NCBI GenBank assembly: GCA_045634305.1
Contig: JAZQZZ010000023.1
Span: forward strand, 1-56,059
DNA: 56,059 bases
DNA from: HGM04593 sp045634305
Lineage (GTDB): Bacteria > Bacteroidota > Bacteroidia > Bacteroidales > Bacteroidaceae
Direction of reading: 5' to 3'
Within the stretch, counting starts at the first letter, position 1. Each line of letters opens with the position of its first letter. Positions 26,801 through 35,322 of the stretch are shown piece after piece. Below the pieces are notes generated by a model. It worked only from the letters and a program-made list of their open reading frames with translations. It had not been told where the DNA came from and did no database searches. A program made the translations under genes and the position numbers.

Positions 26801-27480
26801 TCATAATTCAACGGGACGACGATCTCCTGCCAATCGTTGTTTGTTGTGGCTGTGAATGCATGGTCACAGCTTGCGATTCGCACTCCATCGCCTGAACTTG
26901 AGACCATTCCCATTACAGCACGGTCGGTATCATCCTTTGTGTCATTGGATTTTGACGATGTGATATTATTTCTGAACGTACCTTTCCATAGATAAACGAT
27001 AATATGCGCCTTTTCACCGGTACCACCAGTACGTTTGAACCAGCCCTTTATGGCATCGGGGCGATGAGTGAATGAAGTACCTCCATAAATACCGCCGTCA
27101 CAACTTGAAACATCACCGACAGCATAGACCCATGGAGTCGCAAAAGATATGAAGCCTGGCGCATTGGAACCGATACCGGCGGCACCCACCCATTTGTTCT
27201 GCATCTTGACCGCCGAGCCATTGCGACCTGCCGATTTGTAAATGAGCGTTTCCTCTTTTGTCACATTGAACACGACTTTTACTTTTTGGTTAATGCTCGA
27301 GCCATACCAACTTGCAGGCTCATCTCCCGGACGCTTACGCATCTCATTGCCATTTGATGACTGATATGTGCTTCCTGCATTACCGTTTCCCTTCCAACTT
27401 TCAAAACTACCGTTGGGTACATACTGCGCATTTACTGCAATGGCAGCCAAAGCTAATAATGTAGTAAAAATTCTCCTCAT
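23836..27480 (-). CDS. large secreted surface protein with PCMD-like domain and four Ig-like repeats
   Basis: 1214 residues. A signal peptide (MRRIFTTLLALAAIAVNA) is followed by YVPNGSFESWKGN, a jelly-roll resembling Bacteroidales PCMD domains (to about residue 285, ADDVEFVYYSEL). Residues about 371-795 are four tandem units of about 105 residues, each beginning VVxVTPxxPVxSL and ending CDGEIxFTV. A region with LYSLDNAHANKTYVLYN follows. A GEVED-like domain spans about 985-1180 (YIDTDNNGFTAGIENGSDW, TKTGRYRMRLKQDW). The terminal tail IYDIQGRKLSEIT..GLYIVNGKKVVVK is of the GH20 type. It is probably a glycan-binding or adhesive cell-surface protein. It has no SusCD neighbours, so its ligand cannot be guessed. 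Confidence 0.88.
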   Translation of the reverse strand: MRRIFTTLLALAAIAVNAQYVPNGSFESWKGNGNAGSTYQSSNGNEMRKRPGDEPASWYGSSINQKVKVVFNVTKEETLIYKSAGRNGSAVKMQNKWVGAAGIGSNAPGFISFATPWVYAVGDVSSCDGGIYGGTSFTHRPDAIKGWFKRTGGTGEKAHIIVYLWKGTFRNNITSSKSNDTKDDTDRAVMGMVSSSGDGVRIASCDHAFTATTNNDWQEIVVPLNYENDYIPEKMNIILSSGDYWTRNNVKEGSVLEADDVEFVYYSELASLTYNGKNYFQQGKTSYIIDEPYYEDKLSVTSNGRGAVIEKSFDSSTNVLTITIKGNDYVTSGNRIQAFTLDAILAYVQKTATARSNFHTYTVSFKPEEPLTVVSVTPAAPVESLKIIKVEYSDEISGTYSSASSSKIYVGSVLNKASFAVDGKVLTITMDKEITTPGEYALHIPQGVITRKISGEDVICDGEIVFTVKAPGLEVVKVTPDKPVWSLKNITVKYSDEISGVYNEADPSKIYVGSSENTASFSVNGNELAITLDKELKIAGEYALFIPAGLITRKVDGSDVVCDGEIEFTIRDIADKVTAEVVSVTPDEPVQSLQTIVVEYDEDIVGEYNPNRVSQIYVDSLRTSTLPLNVNNASFVVDKNILTITLNNAITAPGEYMLYIPEGLITCKSNGESVVCNGEIKFTVMDMSVDPLEVVAVMPDNVVESLQTMSVEYSDDIAGVYDAANALKIYVGSISNTASFAVEGRVLTIVLDNPITATGEYPLYIPQGLVARKLNGEDVVCNGEIKFTVNEPEPEGPKELGERLYSLDNAHANKTYVLYNEHFTTYAIYEEGHGDMVWVANMVGGDSDHQLKDPDYAQKVDITSKNACWQVIKDGDKYQLYNVGAEMYLKTPMYEYDENLKYCSFSSEPISLSVVDLGGGKFAFNAHPSHTNADLGYMCAAPQLDAPLSVWENTDAGAAWLLIENPNVTVGEIVEPEPTPGEEVDYTPTYTGTRNYAERDINSFKYVSTKYGATEHQLTSEERIMEYVDLTSEIEVLAAPGEVIDLLIETDGSWVNHYVYIDTDNNGFTAGIENGSDWRPAGDLVSYSFYNNGGNSDASGWNSEGQTISGDNRSYPVLPSFVVPTKTGRYRMRLKQDWCNIDPAGDSDSNFGGTFSNYGGQIIDVILNVTDGTGIEEVGPDTDVKSIYDIQGRKLSEITRPGLYIVNGKKVVVK
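25095..26366 (-). repeat. four tandem Ig-like repeat units within the surface protein gene
   Basis: Protein-level repeats with approximate limits 26060-26366, 25752-26059, 25411-25751 and 25095-25410. Each has the pattern V-T-P..PV.SL, a YSDEI/YDEDI acidic turn, KIYVGS..N.ASF.V, LTI..D..I...GEY.L.IP.G.I..K, and C.GEI.FTV. Unit 3 carries an insertion (DSLRTSTLPLNV). The units have diverged at the DNA level, so they are old duplications. Confidence 0.85.
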
Positions 27481-27553
27481 TAATATAAAATTTCGTTATT
27501 TCATAGCACTACCCCGTGCAGGATTCCCTCACACACGGGTACACAAATCGTGG

Positions 27554-27561
27554 CAAATTTA
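27554..27561 (-). promoter_or_regulatory. -7 element for the surface protein gene
   Basis: TAAATTTG on the minus strand, 74 nt before the ATG at 27480. No -33 TTTG at the proper distance. The rest of the 346-nt spacer 27481-27826 is AT-rich and shows only this element and the gdhA element on the other strand. Confidence 0.4.
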
Positions 27562-27779
27562 GTTCAAATTTCTGAAAACTTTAGCGTTCACTTAAGTTTT
27601 TTAGATATACGTTCCAAAAATGAACAACTTTTTACACCAACAACGAATCCCAAAAACATTTTTCCACAAATAACGACCAAATACACAAAATCAGCCACCA
27701 ACACCCGAACAATAACGGACAATATGCCATTTATTTAAAAAAAACGCTTACATTTCTTTATTTTCAAGAAACAATGTAT

Positions 27780-27787
27780 TAAATTTG
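27780..27787 (+). promoter_or_regulatory. -7 element for gdhA
   Basis: TAAATTTG on the plus strand matches TAnnTTTG and lies 40 nt before the gdhA ATG. The -33 element is not recognisable. Confidence 0.45.
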
Positions 27788-27826
27788 CAAATCAAAACAG
27801 TATAAAGCCAAAACAACATATAAAAA

Positions 27827-29161
27827 ATGAACGTAGCAACCACTTTAGAGAGCCTCAAGAAAAGATTTCCCAATGAACCGGAATACTTTCAGGCCGTAGA
27901 AGAAGTACTCAACTCTATTGAAGAGGAGTACAACAAACACCCGGAGTTTGAAGCGAACAACCTCATCGAGCGTCTTTGCATCCCCGACCGCATTTTCACA
28001 TTCCGCGTCACATGGATGGACGACAATGGACATGTACAGGTGAATACCGGTTATCGCGTGCAACATAACAACGCCATCGGCCCCTACAAGGGCGGTATCC
28101 GTTTCCACCCATCGGTAAATGTAGGCATTTTGAAATACCTTGCATTTGAACAGACATTCAAGAACTCGTTAACCACCCTTCCAATGGGCGGTGCAAAGGG
28201 TGGCTCCGACTTCGACCCCAAGGGTAAAAGCGACAATGAGGTAATGCGTTTCTGCCAGGCATTCATTACCGAATTGTGGCGCCACATCGGCCCCGAGATG
28301 GACGTACCGGCAGGCGACATCGGTGTCGGTGCACGCGAGGTTGGCTACATGTTCGGCATGTACAAGAAGCTCACACGCGAGTTCAACGGCGTATTTACCG
28401 GCAAGGGACTCGATTTCGGAGGTTCACTCATCCGTCCCGAGGCTACAGGCTACGGAAACATATATTTCCTTCAGGAGATGCTAAAGACACGCGGCCTTGA
28501 CATCGCAGGCAAGACATGTCTTGTTTCAGGTTCTGGCAACGTTGCACAATACACCGTGGAGAAAATTATCCAGCTTGGTGGCAAGCCGGTAACAATGAGT
28601 GACTCAAACGGCTACATCTACGACCCCGAGGGTATCGACCGCGAGAAACTCGACTTCATCATGGAGTTGAAGAATGTACGTCGTGGACGCATCAAGGAAT
28701 ATGCCGACAAATATGGTTGCAAATACGTTGAGAACGCACGTCCATGGAACGAGAAAGGTGACATTGCCTTGCCATCGGCAACCCAGAACGAGATTGACGG
28801 TGACGACGCAAAAGCCCTTGTTGCAAACGGCGTGATCGCCGTGTCAGAGGGTGCGAACATGCCTTCTACCCCCGAGGCTATCCACACATTCCAGGCTGCC
28901 AAGATACTTTACGCGCCTGGCAAGGCTTCAAATGCCGGTGGTGTATCGGTATCAGGTCTCGAGATGAGCCAGAACTCGGGCAAAATAAACTGGAGCAGTG
29001 CAAAAGTCGACGAAATGTTGCACGAGATTATGCATAACATCCACAGCGCTTGCGTAAAATATGGTACATGCGAGGATGGCTACATCGACTACGTAAAGGG
29101 TGCGAATATTGCAGGTTTCCTCAAGGTTGCACGCGCAATGATGGCACAAGGTATCGTATAA
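27827..29161 (+). CDS. gdhA: NADP-type glutamate dehydrogenase
   Basis: 444 residues, the hexameric short form. It interconverts 2-oxoglutarate plus ammonia and glutamate. Family blocks: GYRVQHNNAIGPYKGGIRFHP, LPMGGAKGGSDFDPKGKSD (catalytic Lys), GPEMDVPAGDIGVGAREVGYMFG, then a Rossmann motif KTCLVSGSGNVAQYTVEK and VSEGANMPSTPEA. The sequence fits the NADP-dependent assimilatory type; the cofactor is inferred from family resemblance. It is monocistronic, with its own -7 element upstream and a strong terminator downstream. Confidence 0.97.
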   Translation: MNVATTLESLKKRFPNEPEYFQAVEEVLNSIEEEYNKHPEFEANNLIERLCIPDRIFTFRVTWMDDNGHVQVNTGYRVQHNNAIGPYKGGIRFHPSVNVGILKYLAFEQTFKNSLTTLPMGGAKGGSDFDPKGKSDNEVMRFCQAFITELWRHIGPEMDVPAGDIGVGAREVGYMFGMYKKLTREFNGVFTGKGLDFGGSLIRPEATGYGNIYFLQEMLKTRGLDIAGKTCLVSGSGNVAQYTVEKIIQLGGKPVTMSDSNGYIYDPEGIDREKLDFIMELKNVRRGRIKEYADKYGCKYVENARPWNEKGDIALPSATQNEIDGDDAKALVANGVIAVSEGANMPSTPEAIHTFQAAKILYAPGKASNAGGVSVSGLEMSQNSGKINWSSAKVDEMLHEIMHNIHSACVKYGTCEDGYIDYVKGANIAGFLKVARAMMAQGIV

Positions 29162-29216
29162 CCCACACAGCACGCCAAACCAGAAATAAGAAATAAAATC
29201 TCATAATTACAAAGGC

Positions 29217-29251
29217 AAATCCCGGTTACGACCGGGATTTGTTGTTTTTTT
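29217..29251 (+). terminator. terminator of gdhA
   Basis: A 10-bp stem AAATCCCGGT/ACCGGGATTT with loop TACG (29217-29240) is followed by GTTGTTTTTTT. This is a typical rho-independent terminator. Confidence 0.92.
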
Positions 29252-29288
29252 CGTATCTTAGCACCACAAAACAATTAAACAACACATC

Positions 29289-30566
29289 ATGCAGAAAAAA
29301 TCAAATGCCTGGCTATGGATTCCGACACTGTATTTCGCATCGGGACTCCCCTACCACGCAATAACATCAATATCAGACATCATGTATAAGGACATGGGAA
29401 TCAGCAACTCCCAAATAGCCCTTTACACAAGCCTGTTGCTGATTCCCTGGACAATAAAGCCGCTTTGGAGTCCAATAGTTGAAATGATCAGCACCAGACG
29501 CAAATGGACATTGGCAGCACAACTGCTGCTTGCCATCTGCTTTGCAGCAATTGCAATTGTCATTCCATCAAAGCACTTCCTTTTACTCACATTGACAGCA
29601 TTCTTTGTCGGCGCCTTCGTTTCATCGACACATGACATCGCGCTCGATGGCTTTTACATGCTCAGCCTTACACAAGAGAAACAGTCCTTCTTTTCAGGAA
29701 TACGCAACACATTCTACCGCATAGCAACCGTATTCAGTTCAGGTATACTTGTGATGCTGGCAAACAAATTTGGACATGCTATGGGTAGCGACAAACTTGC
29801 CTGGAGCGCAACCTTTGCCATCACCGGCATAATAATGCTTGCACTATGGTTCTATCACACTAAAGCCGTACCGGCCCCCGAAAGCGACATATCACGTAAA
29901 ACAACAAGCCTAAGAAGCGCTTTCGACAATTACGGCGATATAATAAAGAGTTATTTCCAAAAACCGGGCATATGGCAAGCCATACTATTCCTGCTGCTTT
30001 TCCGCTTCCCCGAGGCACAGCTCGGAAAGATAGGCAAACTCTTCCTCATGGACAATGTTGCTGACGGCGGCCTTGCACTCGACAAAGGCGAAATAGGTTT
30101 CGTCTATGGTGTACTCGGAGTCATCGGACTCATCATTGGAGGCATTGCCGGCGGTATATGCATATCGCGCAAAGGTCTCAGGTATTGGCTCTGGCCAATG
30201 GTAGTCGCAATATCACTGCCCGACGCCGTGTACATATACATGAGCAGTGCGTTGCCCGGAAACATGACAATCATAAGCAGTTGTATATTCATTGAGCAAT
30301 TGGGTTACGGTTTCGGCTTTACCGCATATACATTATATATGATTTATTTCGCACAAGGCAAATACCCCACAGCCCACTTTGCAATCTCCACGGCCTTCAT
30401 GTCGCTTGGAATGATGCTCCCGGGAATGTTCGCTGGCAAGTTGCAAGAGTGGATGGGATACGAAAACTTTTTCGTCTGGGTCACTGCCTGCACATTGATT
30501 ACGTTCATCGTTTCGGCAATGATAAAAATAGACCTGGGCTTCGGCAAAAGGCAAAATAAGATGTAG
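29289..30566 (+). CDS. AmpG-like MFS transporter
   Basis: 425 residues with about 12 predicted membrane helices. The opening WIPTLYFASGLPYHAITSISDIMYKDMG and the region PWTIKPLWSPIVEMISTRRKW resemble AmpG muropeptide permeases and related Bacteroidetes sugar transporters. SSTHDIALDGFYML is the conserved intracellular loop. The neighbour downstream is a BadF-type sugar kinase, so the pair may take up and phosphorylate an amino sugar from cell-wall or host glycan breakdown. The pairing is reminiscent of MurNAc use in related bacteria, but no murQ-like etherase is present here. Confidence 0.85.
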   Translation: MQKKSNAWLWIPTLYFASGLPYHAITSISDIMYKDMGISNSQIALYTSLLLIPWTIKPLWSPIVEMISTRRKWTLAAQLLLAICFAAIAIVIPSKHFLLLTLTAFFVGAFVSSTHDIALDGFYMLSLTQEKQSFFSGIRNTFYRIATVFSSGILVMLANKFGHAMGSDKLAWSATFAITGIIMLALWFYHTKAVPAPESDISRKTTSLRSAFDNYGDIIKSYFQKPGIWQAILFLLLFRFPEAQLGKIGKLFLMDNVADGGLALDKGEIGFVYGVLGVIGLIIGGIAGGICISRKGLRYWLWPMVVAISLPDAVYIYMSSALPGNMTIISSCIFIEQLGYGFGFTAYTLYMIYFAQGKYPTAHFAISTAFMSLGMMLPGMFAGKLQEWMGYENFFVWVTACTLITFIVSAMIKIDLGFGKRQNKM

Positions 30567-30647
30567 TTTTTTTGAGAAACCCCAATATTTTCCACACTCT
30601 TTGTGAAATATCCAAGTGAGCTTGATGTTATTTTAATCGTTTGTACT

Positions 30648-30655
30648 TATATTTG
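30648..30655 (+). promoter_or_regulatory. -7 element for the BadF-type kinase gene
   Basis: TATATTTG lies 19 nt before the ATG at 30674. It supports that start rather than the one at 30641, which would lie upstream of the promoter. A CTTG at 30621-30624 is a loose -33 candidate (23-nt spacing). Confidence 0.5.
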
Positions 30656-30673
30656 CAGAATATTGAAGAAAAT

Positions 30674-31516
30674 ATGATACTGATAGCAGATTGCGGTTCC
30701 ACAAAGACCGATTGGGTATTGTGCGATGGTGACGAGGTCATAGCAAGAGTCAGAACACAAGGACTCAACCCCACCCATCAGGAAAGTGAAGAGATTTTTG
30801 AAATTCTCTCGGCAGAACTCACAGACGAGATAACTGCGCACACACCCGAAAAAATATATTTCTACGGAGCAGGCTGTGCCTACGAAACAGCTAACAACCG
30901 TATGCGCCAGGCATTGGAGAACATCTTCGACACAAAGGAGATTGAAATCAACAGTGACCTGCTGGCTGCAGCACGTGCACTCTGCAAACACGAAGAAGGT
31001 ATTGCCTGCATTCTGGGCACAGGTTCAAACTCATGCCTTTTCGATGGCGAGAAAATTATCGACAACACCCCCTCTCTGGGTTACATATTGGGTGACGAAG
31101 GTAGCGGCGCACACCTTGGGCGCCAGCTCCTGAGCGACTGCCTGAAGAAACAGTTGCCAAGCAAAATACGCGAAAAGTTCTTTGAGCAGTATGAGCTTAA
31201 CATAGCCACCATACTCGAGAACACCTACCACAGTTCATTACCCAACCGTTGGCTCGCAAGTTTCACACCATTCTTAAGTGAAAACAAGAACGTGCCGGAG
31301 ATTAGCGCAATGCTAAAACAGTGCTTCAAGCAGTTCTTCCAGCGTAACACCATGACATACAGACGTTCATGGCTACCGATACACATAATAGGCAACATAG
31401 GCATCCACTTCAGCGAAGAGATTAAGGAAACAGCCGAAAGCCTCGGCCTGTCAATAGGCAATATTGTCGACAGCCCCATGAACGGTTTGATAGAATATCA
31501 TAAACAAAACAAGTAA
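30674..31516 (+). CDS. BadF/BadG-family sugar kinase (N-acetylglucosamine kinase-like)
   Basis: 280 residues from MILIADCGSTKTDWVLCDG. An ASKHA-fold ATPase with phosphate-1 loop DCGSTKTDW, EINSDLLAAARAL, phosphate-2 GIACILGTGSNSCLFDG, and LGDEGSGAHLGRQLL. This pattern is typical of small Bacteroidetes kinases of the GlcNAc kinase group, including MurNAc kinases such as MurK. The exact amino sugar cannot be read from the sequence. The gene after it (FKBP) starts 4 nt after its stop, so the two are probably co-transcribed. The earlier in-frame start at 30641 is rejected because the -7 element lies between. Confidence 0.88.
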   Translation: MILIADCGSTKTDWVLCDGDEVIARVRTQGLNPTHQESEEIFEILSAELTDEITAHTPEKIYFYGAGCAYETANNRMRQALENIFDTKEIEINSDLLAAARALCKHEEGIACILGTGSNSCLFDGEKIIDNTPSLGYILGDEGSGAHLGRQLLSDCLKKQLPSKIREKFFEQYELNIATILENTYHSSLPNRWLASFTPFLSENKNVPEISAMLKQCFKQFFQRNTMTYRRSWLPIHIIGNIGIHFSEEIKETAESLGLSIGNIVDSPMNGLIEYHKQNK

Positions 31517-31520
31517 TATC

Positions 31521-32597
31521 ATGAAAAAAACACTTTTATCAATTTTAGTATGCCTTGCAACAGTTGCAGTATCATGCGGCTGCAAGGAAGAGAAAAGCAA
31601 CGACGCAGTTGCTGTCAACGAGACAGTCGTAGCAAAAGACATCAATGACCTGTTGCTGGATGAAAACGGAAAAATCGACACACTTTCATACATTGTCGGC
31701 ATGGATATTGCCAACAGCATTGAAAAGAACATGATTCCAATGTTCAAGGTTGATTACGATGTAATGATGACAGTTCTTGTACAGGCACTAAACCCCAACG
31801 CTACAATCGAGATTGAGGGCGAATCCTTCAACAAGGAGAACTTCCGCGAAATTGGCGACAAATATATGAGCCAGGAGCTCCAGGGTCGCATCATGGCAGC
31901 ACATAACGACAGCACAGCAACCATCTACACCGACGATAAAGAGAAGAATATCGTTTCAGCAATCCTTGGTGCAGACATTGCATACAGTGCAACAAATGTC
32001 CCATTCGAGTTGGAGCACAGCTCACTTGTCACAGCCATCAACGACATCCACAACGGCAAAGGCCGTCTGACAGAAGAGTATGCAATGGAATACACACGCA
32101 ACTACTTCACCGTTGTAATTCCACAGAAAAACCAGAAAGAGTCAGAGCAGTGGCTTGCAGAAATTGCAAAGAATAGAGGTGTCAAGAAAACCGAAAGCGG
32201 CATTCTTTACAAGATTGAGAAAACAGGCGACAAGAAAATCAAGGCTGTAAATGACGAAGACGTTGTAAAGGTAATATACACCGGACGCACAAAGGATGGC
32301 AAGGTATTCGACAGCAACCGTTGGAGCGACATGCCAAAGGAGCGTCAGGAGATGATCAAGACCTATCAGCCCGAGCAAGCAGAGAAGGACAACCCTATAG
32401 AATTCCCGCTCAACCGCGTAATCAAAGGATGGACCGAGGGTATGAAACTCGTAGGCAAGGGTGGCAAAATCACATTGTGGATTCCTGCAGAACTCGCTTA
32501 TGGCGAGAGAGGCGCCGGCCAGGACATCGGTCCTAACCAGGCTTTGCGTTTTGATGTTGAGTTGCTTGAAGTTACAAGCGCATCAGCTGCTGAATAA
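31521..32597 (+). CDS. FKBP-type peptidyl-prolyl isomerase lipoprotein
   Basis: 358 residues. Lipoprotein signal MKKTLLSILVCLATVAVSC. An N-terminal helical dimerisation region (residues 45-230; SYIVGMDIANSIEKN, NPNATIEIEGESF) precedes a C-terminal FKBP domain (about 235-352): VKVIYTGRTKDGKVFDSN, FPLNRVIKGWTEGMKLVGKGGKITLWIPAELAYGERG, RFDVELLEV. This is FkpA/Mip architecture, a periplasmic foldase. The domain has an insertion after VFDSN (DMPKERQEMIKTYQPEQAE), lengthening the loop near the active site. A 28-nt palindrome follows the stop. Confidence 0.93.
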   Translation: MKKTLLSILVCLATVAVSCGCKEEKSNDAVAVNETVVAKDINDLLLDENGKIDTLSYIVGMDIANSIEKNMIPMFKVDYDVMMTVLVQALNPNATIEIEGESFNKENFREIGDKYMSQELQGRIMAAHNDSTATIYTDDKEKNIVSAILGADIAYSATNVPFELEHSSLVTAINDIHNGKGRLTEEYAMEYTRNYFTVVIPQKNQKESEQWLAEIAKNRGVKKTESGILYKIEKTGDKKIKAVNDEDVVKVIYTGRTKDGKVFDSNRWSDMPKERQEMIKTYQPEQAEKDNPIEFPLNRVIKGWTEGMKLVGKGGKITLWIPAELAYGERGAGQDIGPNQALRFDVELLEVTSASAAE

Positions 32598-32617
32598 AAA
32601 ACATTTGATTCATAACC

Positions 32618-32645
32618 CAGATAGCCGGCATATGCCGGCTATCTG
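32618..32645 (+). terminator. terminator-like palindrome after the FKBP gene
   Basis: 28-nt perfect palindrome (CAGATAGCCGGCAT and its complement), 20 nt after the stop. There is no T-run, only an AT-rich stretch, so termination efficiency is uncertain. Confidence 0.6.
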
Positions 32646-32708
32646 CATATATACAGCATACATTTAAGTTAAATTATATTATATATTCACACTACCGAAA
32701 AAAAACAT

Positions 32709-32716
32709 TATCTTTG
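32709..32716 (+). promoter_or_regulatory. -7 element for fabD
   Basis: TATCTTTG lies 22 nt before the ATG at 32738. It overlaps the alternative upstream start at 32714, which argues for the shorter protein. Confidence 0.5.
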
Positions 32717-32737
32717 CATCTAAATATTGTAAAAGAT

Positions 32738-33613
32738 ATGAAAGCTTACGTATTCACCGGACAGGGAGCCCAGTTCAGCGGAATGGGAAAGGAACTATAT
32801 GACACCAACCCCATTGCAAAGGAATATTTTGAAAAGGCAAATGAAATATTGGGTTTCCGCATAACAGATATAATGTTCGCCGGCAGCGACGACGATTTGC
32901 GACAGACAAAGGTGACACAGCCTGCCGTATTTCTCCATTCGGTCATTTCGGCAATCGCACAAGGCGAAGAATTCAGGCCATCAATGGTAGCAGGCCACTC
33001 ACTTGGCGAATTCTCGGCACTTACAGCAGCCGGAGCGCTCACATTTGAAGATGGTCTAAGACTCGTATATGCACGTGCATTGGCAATGCAGAAGGCCTGC
33101 GAAATGCAGCAGTCAACAATGGCTGCCATACTGGGGCTTGATGATGAAGTGGTTGAAAACATTTGCAACGAGATAAGCGAGGCGGGCGACATTGTATTGG
33201 CAGCAAACTACAACTGTCCGGGGCAGGTCGTAATATCGGGAAGTGTTGAAGGCGTGACCAAAGCCTGCGAAAGACTCAAGGAAGCCGGCGCAAAACGCGC
33301 ATTGCCGTTGAGTGTAAGCGGCGCATTCCACTCCCCTTTCATGCAACCTGCAAAAGAAGAGCTCGAGGCAGCCATCAACAGCACAGAACTTTCAGTTCCA
33401 CGCTGCCCCGTATACCAGAATGTCGACGGCAAACCATACACCTCGCCACAGGAAATCAAGGCAAACCTCATTGCACAACTCACGGCACCGGTGCGCTGGA
33501 CAAAGACAATACAACAGATGATTGCCGACGGTGCAAACGAATTCATAGAGTGTGGCCCGGGCAACGTACAACAAGGATTGATCAAGAAGATTAAAGCCGC
33601 AGCAGGCATTTAA
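32738..33613 (+). CDS. fabD: malonyl-CoA:ACP transacylase
   Basis: 291 residues from MKAYVFTGQGAQFSGMGKEL. It transfers malonyl from CoA to acyl carrier protein in fatty-acid synthesis. The nucleophile serine is in AGHSLGEFSALTAAG, the conserved Gln in GQGAQ, and the catalytic His in SVSGAFHSPFMQPA. The length is close to the usual 290-310. The opening extends in frame to 32714, but a -7 element occupies that place. No other fab gene is adjacent; the next gene, GH13, starts 20 nt after the stop and may be co-transcribed. Confidence 0.95.
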   Translation: MKAYVFTGQGAQFSGMGKELYDTNPIAKEYFEKANEILGFRITDIMFAGSDDDLRQTKVTQPAVFLHSVISAIAQGEEFRPSMVAGHSLGEFSALTAAGALTFEDGLRLVYARALAMQKACEMQQSTMAAILGLDDEVVENICNEISEAGDIVLAANYNCPGQVVISGSVEGVTKACERLKEAGAKRALPLSVSGAFHSPFMQPAKEELEAAINSTELSVPRCPVYQNVDGKPYTSPQEIKANLIAQLTAPVRWTKTIQQMIADGANEFIECGPGNVQQGLIKKIKAAAGI

Positions 33614-33633
33614 AACATAAAAAGAACACAACA

Positions 33634-35319
33634 ATGTCAAGAATAATAATTTATCAGCTCCTGCCACGCCTCTTTGGTAACAGCAACGCCGAGTGCGTAA
33701 CAGGCGGAACCATTGAACAGAACGGATGTGGAAAGTTCAACGACATAACGACAAAGGCTTTGAAGGCAATCCGCGACCTGGGCACAACCCACGTGTGGTA
33801 CACCGGTGTCATTGAGCACACGACCCGCACCGACTACAGCAATCACGGCATCCCCACCGACCACCCCGCCATTGTAAAGGGCGAGGCCGGTTCACCATAT
33901 GCCATCAAAGACTACTACGACAATGACCCCGACCTGGCAGTAAACGTAGCAAAACGTCGTGAAGAATTCAAGGCGCTTATAGACCGCACACACAAGGCAG
34001 GCATGAAGGTAATCATGGACTTCATCCCCAACCACGTAGCACGCCACTACCACAGCGACAACACCCCAAAGGGCACATACGCCTTCGGCGAGCACGATGA
34101 CAAGAATGTCTTTTTCGTAGGACACAACAACTTCTACTATCTTGGTGACCACTCATACGGCTGTAACATCGACGCCAAGGACCGTGCCGACGAGGAGTAT
34201 ACTGAAACACCTTTGCGTGCAACCGGCAACGACTGCTTCGGTTCACCCGGCCGCAACGACTGGTACGACACTGTGAAGTTGAACTACGGTATTGACTACC
34301 GCACCGGCAACCGCCAATTCTCACCAGTACCCGACACATGGGTAAAGATGCTTAAGATTCTGCAGTACTGGGCATCGCAAGGAGTTGACGGATTCCGTTG
34401 CGACATGGTAGAGATGACGCCTGTGGAATTCTGGGGATGGGCAGTACCAAAAATAAAGGAACAGTTCCCCGGAATCATTTTCATTGGCGAGATATACCAG
34501 CCACATATCTACCGTTCGTTCATCAAGGAGGGACACTTCGACTACCTCTATGACAAGGTAGGCCTTTACGACACACTGCGCGCAGTGATGAACGGACAGA
34601 CATCGGCAAACGACATCAGCTATCCATTGCAGAGCACTGCCGATATACGCAACAACATGCTCACATTCCTTGAGAACCACGACGAGCAGCGCATTGCCTC
34701 GGACTTCTTTGCAGCCAAGGCCGAGCGCGCACTTGCCGCACTCATTGTCTCCACCACAACAGGAACAGAGCCATTCATGCTCTATGCAGGACAGGAACTC
34801 GGTGAACGCGGTATGGACAAGGAAGGTTACAGCGGCGTGGATGGACGCACCACAATCTTCGACTACTGGAGTGTTGACACCCTGCGCCGATGGAAAGGCA
34901 ATGGCGACTACAAGGGCACAGAACTCACAGATGACGAGAAGGCATTGCAGTCGTTCTACGCACATCTCCTGAACCTTTGCAACAGCGACGAGGCACTCCG
35001 TTGCGGCCAGTTCTATGGTCTACAGTACGCAAACCCACAAAGCGAGCAGTACGACAGCCACCACATATTCTCATACCTCAGAGGTACCGGCAACGAACTG
35101 TTACTTATTGCAACCAACTTCAACAACAGTGCCAAAGAGTGCAGAATTACAATACCCGAAGAGGCTTTTGCCTACTTTGGAATAACCTACAACAATAACA
35201 CACATACAGCTGTTGAACTATTGACAGGAAAAGAGCTCCAACTACCGCTCAATCCATTTGACAAAGTTGAAGTAACAATCCCCGCCAACAACGGAGTAAT
35301 AATCAAATTCAGTATCTGA
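33634..35319 (+). CDS. GH13 alpha-amylase-family enzyme
   Basis: 561 residues and no signal peptide, so probably cytoplasmic. Classic GH13 conserved regions: I, MDFIPNHVA; II, GVDGFRCDMVEM (nucleophile Asp about residue 256); III, FIGEIYQPH (acid/base Glu about 286); IV, LENHDEQR (Asp about 349). The domain after residue 470 is a C-terminal beta-sandwich. It opens with IIIYQLLPRLFG, typical of oligosaccharide-acting members. It would act on alpha-glucans or maltooligosaccharides; exact specificity is not readable. It is followed by the DUF4919 gene with a 3-nt gap. Confidence 0.93.
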   Translation: MSRIIIYQLLPRLFGNSNAECVTGGTIEQNGCGKFNDITTKALKAIRDLGTTHVWYTGVIEHTTRTDYSNHGIPTDHPAIVKGEAGSPYAIKDYYDNDPDLAVNVAKRREEFKALIDRTHKAGMKVIMDFIPNHVARHYHSDNTPKGTYAFGEHDDKNVFFVGHNNFYYLGDHSYGCNIDAKDRADEEYTETPLRATGNDCFGSPGRNDWYDTVKLNYGIDYRTGNRQFSPVPDTWVKMLKILQYWASQGVDGFRCDMVEMTPVEFWGWAVPKIKEQFPGIIFIGEIYQPHIYRSFIKEGHFDYLYDKVGLYDTLRAVMNGQTSANDISYPLQSTADIRNNMLTFLENHDEQRIASDFFAAKAERALAALIVSTTTGTEPFMLYAGQELGERGMDKEGYSGVDGRTTIFDYWSVDTLRRWKGNGDYKGTELTDDEKALQSFYAHLLNLCNSDEALRCGQFYGLQYANPQSEQYDSHHIFSYLRGTGNELLLIATNFNNSAKECRITIPEEAFAYFGITYNNNTHTAVELLTGKELQLPLNPFDKVEVTIPANNGVIIKFSI

Positions 35320-35322
35320 TCC

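Noticed and set aside
34321..34965. 214-codon minus-strand open frame
   Set aside because: Antisense to the GH13 gene over its catalytic regions.
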